A stretch of DNA of 64,000 nucleotides, from positions 186,001 through 250,000 of the forward strand of contig NZ_JALIDZ010000006.1 in the NCBI RefSeq assembly GCF_025397915.1, given 5' to 3'. Every line of letters begins with the position of its first letter. Positions within the stretch are counted from its first letter, which is position 1. A program made the position numbers and the translations under genes. This document shows, in pieces, positions 44,827-53,121 of this stretch. Below the pieces are notes generated by a model that searched no databases, was not told where the DNA came from, and saw only the letters and a program-made list of their open reading frames with translations. This DNA comes from Microbaculum marinisediminis (GTDB taxonomy: Bacteria; Pseudomonadota; Alphaproteobacteria; Rhizobiales; Tepidamorphaceae).

Positions 44827-45495
44827 ATGCCAACTAGTCTCGCCTATGGAAAAACTCTCGCGTCTCTGGACGTCGTGCTCGTGCACGACAACAGGGGGGC
44901 GCAGGCGATACTGCGATCGATGGTGTCCTCCATGCACATCGCCCGGCTGCGCGCCTACGACCACGCGGAGCAGGCGCTCAGCGACATGATGGTCGATCCC
45001 CCGACCGTGCTGATCGCCGAGTGGGACATGAAGCCGATGAGCGGCTATCGGCTGGTGCGGACGATTCGCCAGAAGGACATGGAGCCGCTGTCGTTCATGC
45101 CGATTCTCGCGATTACGCCGATGCCGACCCTGTCGATGGTCGACCGGGCCTTCTCGATCGGCGTGAACAACATTGTCGTCATGCCGGTGTCTCCCATCGC
45201 GCTGCGCCACAGATTCGAATGGCTGCTCCGCGACGACCGCGAGTTCGTTCTGCAGGACAATCACTATGTCCTCGGCGGCATGGAGGAGGTGCTCGAGGAA
45301 CGCATTCGCCGTGCCGACGTGGGCAATCTGCTGCGCAAGCAGAAGGCCATGCAGGACGCGATCGCCAAGCGCGCCGAGAACGCTCAGGACGTGGTCGACA
45401 GGATCGTCAACGGCGAGCTCGGCGAACACGATCCGTCCCAGGGCGGACAGGCCGATCAATCGAAGGTCACCTGGAACAGCTGGAACGTCACGTAG
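44827..45495 (+). CDS. Response-regulator-like protein with a degenerate receiver domain
   Basis: This 222-residue protein has a CheY-like receiver domain at about residues 12-135. The phosphorylation-site pattern IAEWDMKPMSG has Glu at residue 65 where Asp is normal; the conserved Lys before Pro is Met (M119, VVMPVSP), and the acidic pair is HD (20-21). T97 is retained. The C-terminal 80 residues are charged, probably helical (EEVLEERIRRADVGNLLRK). It is therefore likely phosphorylation-independent; a partner and output are unknown. Confidence 0.85.
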   Translation: MPTSLAYGKTLASLDVVLVHDNRGAQAILRSMVSSMHIARLRAYDHAEQALSDMMVDPPTVLIAEWDMKPMSGYRLVRTIRQKDMEPLSFMPILAITPMPTLSMVDRAFSIGVNNIVVMPVSPIALRHRFEWLLRDDREFVLQDNHYVLGGMEEVLEERIRRADVGNLLRKQKAMQDAIAKRAENAQDVVDRIVNGELGEHDPSQGGQADQSKVTWNSWNVT

Positions 45496-45654
45496 CGGCG
45501 CGATGCCGCAGCCACCTCGGTCACGGCCGCCATGTCCGGGCGGTGTCGGCAGGCCGGGCCGCAAAGGCGGTGGAATCCGGATTTCGTCTATCCGACAAGG
45601 CTGGACACGCGGGCCCGTTCCCGCCATAGTCCGCCGGCATTTCAAGGGCGGACG

Positions 45655-46065
45655 ATGCGCGACTTCATCATTCAGATCTTCGCCTGGTGGCACAAGGCCA
45701 CGCTCGGCACGCGGTTCAACACGTGGCTGAGGGGCGAATTCGTCGGCGAGGACGAATTCGGAAACCGGTACTACCGCACGCGCGGTGGTGCGGTGGATCG
45801 TGACCTGGGCTTCCAGCGGCGTTGGGTCCTTTTCAACGGGCCTGCCGAGGCGAGCATGATTCCGCCCGGCTGGTGGGGATGGATGCACCACAAAGTGGAC
45901 ACGCCGCCCACCGAGACCGACTACCAGCCGCGCGAGTGGCAGAAGCCGCATCAGCCGAACATGACCGGCACGGCGGCGGCCTATCGGCCGCCCGGAAGCA
46001 CGCTGACGCCGGAGCGGCGCCCGCGGGTGACGGGCGACTACGAGGCCTGGTCGCCGGACGCATGA
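45655..46065 (+). CDS. NADH dehydrogenase (complex I) accessory subunit, NDUFA12-like
   Basis: This 136-residue protein of the NDUFA12 family has WWHKATLGTRFNTWLRGEFVGEDEFGNRYY, the RRWVLFNG segment and PPGWWGWMHH, followed by TPPTETDYQPREWQKPH. The C-terminal tail is Pro-rich. It should sit at the junction of the peripheral and membrane arms of complex I. Order with the DUF2155 gene is common in alphaproteobacteria. The ATG at 45655 is chosen since family sequence starts there. Confidence 0.94.
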   Translation: MRDFIIQIFAWWHKATLGTRFNTWLRGEFVGEDEFGNRYYRTRGGAVDRDLGFQRRWVLFNGPAEASMIPPGWWGWMHHKVDTPPTETDYQPREWQKPHQPNMTGTAAAYRPPGSTLTPERRPRVTGDYEAWSPDA

Positions 46066-46195
46066 TCCGGGCGGATTTCATGATCCTTTCGCCTGTCCCA
46101 TTCGTTCCCGCATGTCGTGACGCGCGTCGATCGGACCCGAGATGACCACATTTCGAGGCGATCGGATAAAGACGGGTGCCGGATCGGGGCCGGGG

Positions 46196-46639
46196 ATGGA
46201 ACAGCGAGTGTCGAAACACCGGACGGGGCTGGTCGGACGAAGCGGGGTACTGGCGGCGCTCGTGATCGCGGGCTTGGCTATCACCGCCGCCACGGGCGTG
46301 CGCGCCGAGAAGATCTCCAACCCGGTTGCCGAGTTCACCGGTCTCGACAAGATTACGGGTCAGATCCGCACCTTCGACGTCCTGGTGGACGAGACCGTCC
46401 AGTTCGGCGCGTTGCAGCTCACTCCGCGCGTGTGCTACTCGCGCCCGCCGACCGAACCGCCGCGCACCACCGCTTTCGTCGAAGTCGACGAGGTGACGCT
46501 GGACCGCAAGATTCAGCGGATCTTCAGTGGATGGATGTTCGCCGACAGTCCTGGCCTCAACGCCATAGATCACCCGATCTATGACGTCTGGCTCACCAAC
46601 TGCAAGACAAGCTCCGAAGAGCTCGGGATCGGCAACTGA
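46196..46639 (+). CDS. DUF2155 family secreted protein
   Basis: This 147-residue protein has a signal peptide with [19 protein letters not shown]. The mature part carries the DUF2155 signature with [53 protein letters not shown] and Cys in TNCK. Function is unknown, probably periplasmic. An upstream ATG at 46142 would add an 18-residue tail before the signal peptide, so 46196 is preferred. Its 3' end overlaps the convergent aat gene by 61 bp. Confidence 0.87.
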   Translation: MEQRVSKHRTGLVGRSGVLAALVIAGLAITAATGVRAEKISNPVAEFTGLDKITGQIRTFDVLVDETVQFGALQLTPRVCYSRPPTEPPRTTAFVEVDEVTLDRKIQRIFSGWMFADSPGLNAIDHPIYDVWLTNCKTSSEELGIGN

Positions 46640-47250
46640 CCGAAATCGGCTTGCTGGGCGATCGCCCGCTCCAGCATTTGTTGGTAGCCCTTGCGCGGCA
46701 CCTCGATCGCACCGAATCGTTTGAGATGGTCGGTCACGAACTGGGTGTCCAGCAGCGTGAAGCCGCCGTAGATGAGCCGCGACACCAGATGGACGAGGGC
46801 GATCTTGCTGGCGTCGCGTTCACGGTGAAACATGCTCTCGCCGAAGAACGCGGCCCCGAGGCTGACCCCGTAAAGCCCGCCGATAAGCTGGTCCTGCCGC
46901 CACACCTCGACCGTGTGGACATGGCCGATCCGGAATAGCTCCCGGTAGAGGCGGCGGATCTCGGAATTGATCCAGGTCTTGCGGCGCCCCCGTGCCGGCT
47001 CGGCGCAGGCCTCGATGACGGCGTCGAAATCACTGTCGATGCGGATCTCGTAGTCGTCACGGCGCACCGTGCGGGCGAGGCTGCGGGAAATATGGAACCC
47101 GTCGAGCGGCAGAATTCCCCGCTCGCGCGGTTCGATCCAGTAAAGGCTCGGGTCTTCCGCGCTCTCGGCCATCGGGAAGATGCCGCAGGCATACGCCTTC
47201 AGCACAACCTGCGGGGTGATCGAAAGCGACAGATCGTCGGGCGTGGTCAT
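46579..47250 (-). CDS. aat: Leucyl/phenylalanyl-tRNA-protein transferase
   Basis: This 223-residue enzyme attaches Leu or Phe to the N-terminal Lys or Arg of substrates of the ClpS/ClpAP N-end rule. The family motifs [59 protein letters not shown] and the [12 protein letters not shown] segment are all visible. It lies 58 bp after accC on the same strand and overlaps the convergent DUF2155 gene at its end. Confidence 0.95.
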   Translation of the reverse strand: MTTPDDLSLSITPQVVLKAYACGIFPMAESAEDPSLYWIEPRERGILPLDGFHISRSLARTVRRDDYEIRIDSDFDAVIEACAEPARGRRKTWINSEIRRLYRELFRIGHVHTVEVWRQDQLIGGLYGVSLGAAFFGESMFHRERDASKIALVHLVSRLIYGGFTLLDTQFVTDHLKRFGAIEVPRKGYQQMLERAIAQQADFGQLPIPSSSELVLQLVSQTS

Positions 47251-47308
47251 AGCGGAAACTTAGGGGCTGGCGGCTGCCCGTCCAATACCGGACGGGGCCC
47301 GGCCTGAC

Positions 47309-48661
47309 TCAGTCTTCCTGCTGGTTGGCCGCCAGGAAGCGTTCCAGCCAATGGATGTCGTAGTTGCCGTCGACGATATCGGTCTGGTCCAGCAGCCGCT
47401 GGAACAGGGGGATCGTCGTGGAAATGCCGTCGACGACGAACTCGCCGAGCGCGCGGTGCAGCCGCATCAGGCATTCGTTGCGGGTCTTGCCGTGCACGAT
47501 CAGCTTGCCGATCAGGCTGTCGTAGTAGGGCGGGATCGAATAGCCCTGATAGACGGCCGAATCGACGCGCACGCCCAGGCCGCCGGGGGGATAGTAGTAG
47601 TTGATCTTGCCCGGCGAGGGCCGGAACGTCGCCGGGTCCTCGGCGTTGATGCGACATTCGATGGCGTGGCCGCCGAAGGTGATGTCGGATTGCTTGACCG
47701 ACAGCGTTCCGCCCGAGGCGACGCGGATCTGCTCGTTGACCAGGTCGATGCCGGTGATCATCTCGGTGACCGGATGCTCGACCTGCAGGCGGGTATTCAT
47801 CTCGATGAAGTAGAATTCTCCGTTCTCGTACAGGAATTCCACGGTCCCCGCGCCGGAATAGCCCAGTTCGGCGATGGCGCTGGCGACCCGCTGGCCGATC
47901 TCCGCCCGCTCCTTTGCGTTGATTCCCGGGGAGGGGGCCTCTTCCCAGACCTTCTGGTGGCGGCGCTGCAGCGAGCAGTCGCGCTCGCCCAGATGAATGC
48001 CGCCGCCCTGTCCGTCGCCGAAGACCTGGATCTCGATATGGCGCGGCCGTTCGAGGTACTTCTCGATATAGAGCGCGTCGTCGCCGAACGCCGCCTTCGC
48101 TTCCGAGCGCGCCGTGCTCACGGCTTCGGAGATATCGTCGGCCGAGCGCGCGACCTTCATGCCGCGTCCACCGCCGCCGGCGGCAGCCTTGACGAGGACG
48201 GGGTAGCCGATCTCGGCTGCGATCCGCGCGGCTTCCTTGTCGTCTTTCACCGCACCGTCGGAACCGGGCACGACGGGAATGCCGAGCCGCTTCGCGGTGC
48301 GCTTGGCCTCGATCTTGTCGCCCATGATGCGGATGTGCTCGGGCGAGGGGCCGATGAAGGCGATGTCGTGGGCGCGCAGGATTTCGGCGAAGCGGGCGTT
48401 CTCGGAGAGGAACCCGTAGCCGGGATGCACCGCGTCGGCGCCGGTGATCTCGCAAGCCGAGAGCAGCGCCGGGATGTTGAGATAGCTGTCGCGCGCGGGA
48501 GGCGGGCCGATGCACACGCTTTCGTCGGCTAGGCGCACATGCATGGCATTCGCGTCGGCGGTCGAATGGACGGCGACGGTCGAAATGCCGAGCTCCTTGC
48601 AGGCGCGAAGCACCCGGAGGGCGATTTCACCCCGATTGGCGATGAGGACCTTGTCGAACAC
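47309..48661 (-). CDS. accC: Acetyl-CoA carboxylase, biotin carboxylase subunit
   Basis: This 450-residue enzyme carboxylates biotin on BCCP with ATP and bicarbonate. The start is [15 protein letters not shown]; the ATP-grasp region has [32 protein letters not shown]-like sequence (here [16 protein letters not shown]), and catalytic [16 protein letters not shown] are intact. It follows accB by 33 bp, the standard operon. Confidence 0.97.
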   Translation of the reverse strand: MFDKVLIANRGEIALRVLRACKELGISTVAVHSTADANAMHVRLADESVCIGPPPARDSYLNIPALLSACEITGADAVHPGYGFLSENARFAEILRAHDIAFIGPSPEHIRIMGDKIEAKRTAKRLGIPVVPGSDGAVKDDKEAARIAAEIGYPVLVKAAAGGGGRGMKVARSADDISEAVSTARSEAKAAFGDDALYIEKYLERPRHIEIQVFGDGQGGGIHLGERDCSLQRRHQKVWEEAPSPGINAKERAEIGQRVASAIAELGYSGAGTVEFLYENGEFYFIEMNTRLQVEHPVTEMITGIDLVNEQIRVASGGTLSVKQSDITFGGHAIECRINAEDPATFRPSPGKINYYYPPGGLGVRVDSAVYQGYSIPPYYDSLIGKLIVHGKTRNECLMRLHRALGEFVVDGISTTIPLFQRLLDQTDIVDGNYDIHWLERFLAANQQED

Positions 48662-48694
48662 GCGCGAGCGCCCGTTGGATGTGTCGAGTGCGGA

Positions 48695-49159
48695 CTATTC
48701 GATCACGACGAGAGGTTCGCCGTATTCGACCGGCTGACCGTCCTCGACGAGGATCGCTGTAACGGTGCCGGCTTTCGGCGCCGGGATCTGGTTCATCGTC
48801 TTCATGGCTTCGACGATGACCAGCGTCTGGCCCTCGCGAACGCTGGCCCCGACTTCAATGAAAGGCGCAGCTCCGGGCTCGGGCGCGCGATAGGCGGTTC
48901 CCACCATCGGCGACGTGACCGTGCCGGGCTTCAGACCGGTCTCGGCGCTGGCTCCCGCGCTCGGTGCCTGTCCGGCGGAAGCGGCCGGCAGGGCGGCTGC
49001 GATAGCCGGTGCCGCGCCGGCGACCACGGAGACGGTGCGTGCCACGCGGACCCGCAGCCCTTGCTGCTCGATCTCGATCTCGCTCAGATCGGTCTCGCTC
49101 AGCAGCGCCGCCAGTTCGCGAATGAGGGTCTGGTCTATATCCCGGTCGGATTTTGCCAT
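48695..49159 (-). CDS. accB: Acetyl-CoA carboxylase, biotin carboxyl carrier protein
   Basis: This 154-residue BCCP has an N-terminal helical region ([25 protein letters not shown]), an Ala/Pro/Ser-rich linker (about residues 55-85) and a biotinyl domain with the biotin Lys in EAMKTMNQI. The domain contains SPMVGT and the [10 protein letters not shown] end. The ATG at 49159 matches the usual MAKSD-type start; longer in-frame starts have no family sequence. It lies upstream of accC. Confidence 0.95.
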   Translation of the reverse strand: MAKSDRDIDQTLIRELAALLSETDLSEIEIEQQGLRVRVARTVSVVAGAAPAIAAALPAASAGQAPSAGASAETGLKPGTVTSPMVGTAYRAPEPGAAPFIEVGASVREGQTLVIVEAMKTMNQIPAPKAGTVTAILVEDGQPVEYGEPLVVIE

Positions 49160-49335
49160 CTTGATATCCTGCCGACCGCCGCTCGGCAGCCCGATCGTGT
49201 CATTGCTTCCGCTTTGGAGACGGAAGACCATACATAGCCGTTCGAACGCAATCCGCAAATCGCGTCCGAACGGACTGGTGCGTGTTTTTGGGGAAATCCC
49301 CGGATTCTAGGTTTCGCCAGCGCAAACCGTCGCGG

Positions 49336-50220
49336 TCAGCAGGTCTGGCAGGCCTCCTTTCGGGCCTTGGCGATTTTACTCTCTAGCTCCTCGAAGCTGA
49401 CGGCGCCGGGGATCACGTCGTCGCCGATCACATAGGAAGGCGTTCCGCGCAAGCCGAGCGCTTCGGCGATCTTGTAGTTCTCCGAGATCTGTTCGTCCAC
49501 CGCGGGGTCCTTGGAGGCAGCGATGACAGCATCCTTGTCCAGGCCGAGCTTTTCGACCACCGCGAGCGCTTCCTTCTGGCCGATCCCGTCGCCCCCGCCG
49601 GGCTGCGCCATCAAATCCACGTGGAAATCAAGATACTTCTCCGGTGCGACCTTGAGAACGCCGAGCGCGATACGGGCGGCTTCGCCCGACCCCTCGGACA
49701 GCACCGGCCACTCCTTGAAGACAACCCGCAGGTTCGGGTCGGTCTTCATGAGGTCCATCATGGCGGGAAGCATCCGCTTGCAATAGCCGCAGTTGTAATC
49801 GAAGAACTCGACCAGCGTCACGTCGCCCGTCGGATTGTTGACGACCGGCGAGTTGGGCGAATTGAAGATCGCGTCCCGATTCGCCGTCAGTGCCTCCGAC
49901 CGGGCCGAGACCTCGTCCTCCTGCCGCTTCGTCTCGAGCGCGGCAAGCATCTCCTCGAGGATGTCCGGGTTCGCGATCATGTAGTCACGAACCACCGGGC
50001 CGATCGTTTCGGCGTCGAGCGTCGACGTTTGCTCAGCGGGCGTTTGCGCGGCGTCGTCGCCCGCCGTCTCCTTCTCGAGACCGGCGACTTTCTCGTCGAT
50101 CATCGCGGCGACGGCGGCTGCGTCGAGGCCCGGCGCCGGTTTGTCCTGGAAGGCTCCGACCGCCGCAACCACGGCCACGATCAGGGCGAGGGCGGAAAGA
50201 ACGATGGGCGTTCTCGTCAT
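49336..50220 (-). CDS. DsbA family thiol-disulfide oxidoreductase
   Basis: This 294-residue secreted thioredoxin-fold protein has an N-terminal hydrophobic signal or anchor (IVLSALALIVAVVAAVG, about residues 6-23), a low-complexity region to about 80, then the DsbA-type catalytic motif YNCGYCKRM at about residue 147 and the cis-Pro loop RGTPSYVIGD. It probably oxidises or isomerises disulfides in exported proteins. It lies 45 bp after the M48 protease gene. Confidence 0.92.
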   Translation of the reverse strand: MTRTPIVLSALALIVAVVAAVGAFQDKPAPGLDAAAVAAMIDEKVAGLEKETAGDDAAQTPAEQTSTLDAETIGPVVRDYMIANPDILEEMLAALETKRQEDEVSARSEALTANRDAIFNSPNSPVVNNPTGDVTLVEFFDYNCGYCKRMLPAMMDLMKTDPNLRVVFKEWPVLSEGSGEAARIALGVLKVAPEKYLDFHVDLMAQPGGGDGIGQKEALAVVEKLGLDKDAVIAASKDPAVDEQISENYKIAEALGLRGTPSYVIGDDVIPGAVSFEELESKIAKARKEACQTC

Positions 50221-50265
50221 GTTGCGTGTCCCGTAGCTTAAAGTCGCGTTGTCACGGTCCGCTTA

Positions 50266-51690
50266 TCACGACCGCGGCGGCTTGTATGTCAAAATATCGT
50301 CAGCACGCAGCCAAGCAGGCGACCCGGTTTTCAGACCCTGCTTGGCGCGCTGCGCGAACCGCTGTGCCATCTCGTAGTCGCCGCGCTTGAAATGTTCCTG
50401 TGCCGTGGCGAGTTCCGCCTCGGGCACGCGCCCTGCGCGGCCGTAGGCGATGGCGAGATGGCGGTAGCCGGTAACGAAGTCCGGTTCTTCCTGCAGGCCG
50501 CCGTTCAGGTACTTGATTCCCTCGTTCAGCAGCGCCGGATCGTTCGCCGCGACCAGCGCACCGCCCAGCGAGACCTTGATGAGACCGGGATTGGGGGCCA
50601 GCGCCACGGCTTTCTGATACGGCGCGATCGCCTCGCGCGGCTTGCCCGACTTCACCAGGAGATCGCCCTTGAGCTCCCAGAAATACGGATTGTTCGGCAT
50701 TGCCTTGATCAGGCCGTCGGCGCTTGCAAGCGCGGCGCGGTAGTCTCCGGTCCGCATCTGCGAAACGGTCCGCGCATAGTTGGCGGCCAGGCTTTTGTCC
50801 GACTTCGGATAGCGCCGCGCCACTGTGCCCGGATGTTCGAGGTAGCCTGACAGCTTGGCGCGCACCAGATCGTGGCGCCTTTGCAGTTCCGGCGGATCAT
50901 TTCGGTCGAAATAGGGGCTTTCGCGCGCGACCCGCTCGAGCGCCGAGACGCGTTCGCGCGGCATCGGATGGCTGACCGCGTAGGGATCGGCGTACTTGGC
51001 CGACAGCATCGACTGGTCGGCGAGGCCCGCAAAGGTCGTCAGCATGCCCTTGGCCGATTGGCCGGTGGCATTCAGATAATTGATCGCGGATCGGTCCGCA
51101 GCGGCCTCCTCGGACCTCTGGTAGGAGAGCAGGGAGCGTTTCGCGATCTGCGCGCCGCCGAGCATCAGGGCATTGCCCGCCTGCGCCCCCGAACCGAAGT
51201 CGCCGGACGCCGCGCCCGCGCCCATAGCGGCCGCGCCGAGCAGCGTGGCCAGAATTGAAATCGCCTGCGCGTTTTGCAACTGCTGGCGCATGCGGGCCAG
51301 ATGCCCGCCGGCGATGTGGCCTGTCTCATGCGCGAGCACGCCGATGACTTCGTTCGGTGTCTTTGCCTGCATCAACACGCCCGAATTGACGAAGATGCGC
51401 CGTCCATCGGCAACGAAGGCGTTGAAGGCTGTCGAGCCGACCAGGTAGATGTGCACCGCCGACGCGCCCACCCCCGCGGCTTTCAGGATCGGGGTCGTGT
51501 AGTCGCGGAGCAGGTCTTCGATTTCCGCGTCGCGAATGAACCCGATCGACTGTGCCGAGGCGGGCATAACCGACATCGAAGCGACCGATACGGCGGTTGC
51601 CAGCGCAACCACCGCGTTGGCGCACCGTCGACCCGTACCCCGACCGTCGCGCCGTGCTGGCGCCACAGATTTCGCCGTCTTTTCAGCCAT
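50266..51690 (-). CDS. M48 family metalloprotease with TPR-like C-terminal region
   Basis: This 474-residue periplasmic protease resembles BepA/YfgC. A signal peptide ends near PASAQS; zinc motif HETGH lies in GVLAHETGHIAGGHLARM and the third ligand Glu in SEEAAADRSAI. The C-terminal half (about residue 270 on) is TPR-like with repeats such as YFWELKGDLLVKSGKPREAIAPYQKAVALAPN. It may degrade misfolded outer-membrane proteins. In-frame starts at 51708 and 51741 exist; 51690 gives the usual signal peptide. Confidence 0.88.
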   Translation of the reverse strand: MAEKTAKSVAPARRDGRGTGRRCANAVVALATAVSVASMSVMPASAQSIGFIRDAEIEDLLRDYTTPILKAAGVGASAVHIYLVGSTAFNAFVADGRRIFVNSGVLMQAKTPNEVIGVLAHETGHIAGGHLARMRQQLQNAQAISILATLLGAAAMGAGAASGDFGSGAQAGNALMLGGAQIAKRSLLSYQRSEEAAADRSAINYLNATGQSAKGMLTTFAGLADQSMLSAKYADPYAVSHPMPRERVSALERVARESPYFDRNDPPELQRRHDLVRAKLSGYLEHPGTVARRYPKSDKSLAANYARTVSQMRTGDYRAALASADGLIKAMPNNPYFWELKGDLLVKSGKPREAIAPYQKAVALAPNPGLIKVSLGGALVAANDPALLNEGIKYLNGGLQEEPDFVTGYRHLAIAYGRAGRVPEAELATAQEHFKRGDYEMAQRFAQRAKQGLKTGSPAWLRADDILTYKPPRS

Positions 51691-51890
51691 GGTTGAACGG
51701 AACTCCATGAAAGCAGCGAGGGTAGGGTGGTCGTTGGCCATGGTCAAACCCTGGGCACGTCGCTCCGGGTCAAATTGCCGCGAATGTGGACCCACCGATG
51801 TCTCTCCGCTACGAAAGCGCGGCAATTGAGGCGACAGGGTGGCGGAGACGCATGCCCGCCTGCCGGGCGCAACGCGGAGAGATGGAGACG

Positions 51891-53090
51891 ATGAGCGAGA
51901 AGATCGAGAACGAGCGACCTGGTTCTACGCAACGCCGGCCGGCACCGTCCCGGCGATCCGAGGTCGCGCCGTTCATCGCCATGGACGTTCTGCGGGACGC
52001 GAAGGCGCTGGAAACGGGTGGACAGCGGATTCTGCATCTGGAAGTCGGCCAGCCCGGGGCACCGACGCCCGAAGGCGTGCGGGTCGCGGTCGACGCTGCG
52101 CTTTCCGAGGGGCGCATCGGCTATACCGAGGCGCTGGGCACGACGCCGTTGCGCGAGCGCATCGCCAGGCACTACCGCGACGCCTATGGCATCGACGTGC
52201 CGCCGTCGCGGATCGTCGTGACGACCGGGTCGTCGGCCGCCTTCGTGCTGTCATTCCTGGCGGCTTTCGATGTCGGAGGCCGGATCGCGCTGCCAGCCCC
52301 CGGCTACCCCGCCTATCGCAATATCATTTCCGCGATGGGGCTGGAAACCGTCTGGCTCGAGACGGACGAGAGGTCGCGCTGGGCGCCGACGGCGGAAATG
52401 CTGGATGAAGCCGCGGCGCGCGGTCGACTGGATGGCATCTTGGTCGCCAGCCCGGCCAATCCGAGCGGCACGGTCGTCGCGCCCGATCAGATGGAAGCCC
52501 TGATGACGCGGGCCCGCGAGCTGGGCATGTGGTTCATCTCCGACGAGATCTATCACGGCCTGACCTACGGCGCGCCGTGCGACACGGCGCTGCAGCACGA
52601 TGAAAACGCCATCGTGATCAACAGCTTCTCAAAGTACTACTGCATGACCGGCTGGCGGATCGGCTGGATGGTGGTGCCGGAGGCGCTGGTGCGGCCGATC
52701 GAAAGGCTCGCCCAGAATATCTACATCTCGCCGCCCGCGCTGTCCCAGGTCGCCGCGCTCGCCGCGTTCGATTGCACCGACGAACTGGAGCGCAACAAGG
52801 CAGTCTACGCGAAGAACCGCGAGATCCTGATGGACGCCCTGCCGAAGCTCGGCTTCGACAAGGTGTTGCCCATGGATGGCGCCTTCTACGCCTATGTCGA
52901 TGTCGGGCGGTTCACCAACGATTCGGGCGAGTTCGCCGACCGGATGCTGCGGGAAGCCGGTGTCGCCACGACGCCCGGGCTCGACTTCGATCCGGTTCGT
53001 GGCAATCGATATCTAAGGATATCCTTTGCCGGCCCGACCGCAGAGATAGAGGAGGCGGTCGCCAGCCTCGACAGGTGGCTGAAGCGCTAG
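51891..53090 (+). CDS. Pyridoxal phosphate-dependent class I/II aminotransferase
   Basis: This 399-residue fold-type I aminotransferase has the PLP Lys in NSFSKYYCMTGWRIGWMVVP, the Asn/Pro region SPANPSGTVV, the Asp/Tyr of ISDEIYHGLTYG, and a substrate Arg near the end (NRYLRISFAG). It resembles aspartate/aromatic aminotransferases; the specific amino donor is not certain. Starts at 51882 and 51891 are both possible, with GGAGA upstream. It is convergent with rne. Confidence 0.89.
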   Translation: MSEKIENERPGSTQRRPAPSRRSEVAPFIAMDVLRDAKALETGGQRILHLEVGQPGAPTPEGVRVAVDAALSEGRIGYTEALGTTPLRERIARHYRDAYGIDVPPSRIVVTTGSSAAFVLSFLAAFDVGGRIALPAPGYPAYRNIISAMGLETVWLETDERSRWAPTAEMLDEAAARGRLDGILVASPANPSGTVVAPDQMEALMTRARELGMWFISDEIYHGLTYGAPCDTALQHDENAIVINSFSKYYCMTGWRIGWMVVPEALVRPIERLAQNIYISPPALSQVAALAAFDCTDELERNKAVYAKNREILMDALPKLGFDKVLPMDGAFYAYVDVGRFTNDSGEFADRMLREAGVATTPGLDFDPVRGNRYLRISFAGPTAEIEEAVASLDRWLKR

Positions 53091-53121
53091 CGGCAGCCCG
53101 CGCTTCAGCCAATCCTCTCGA

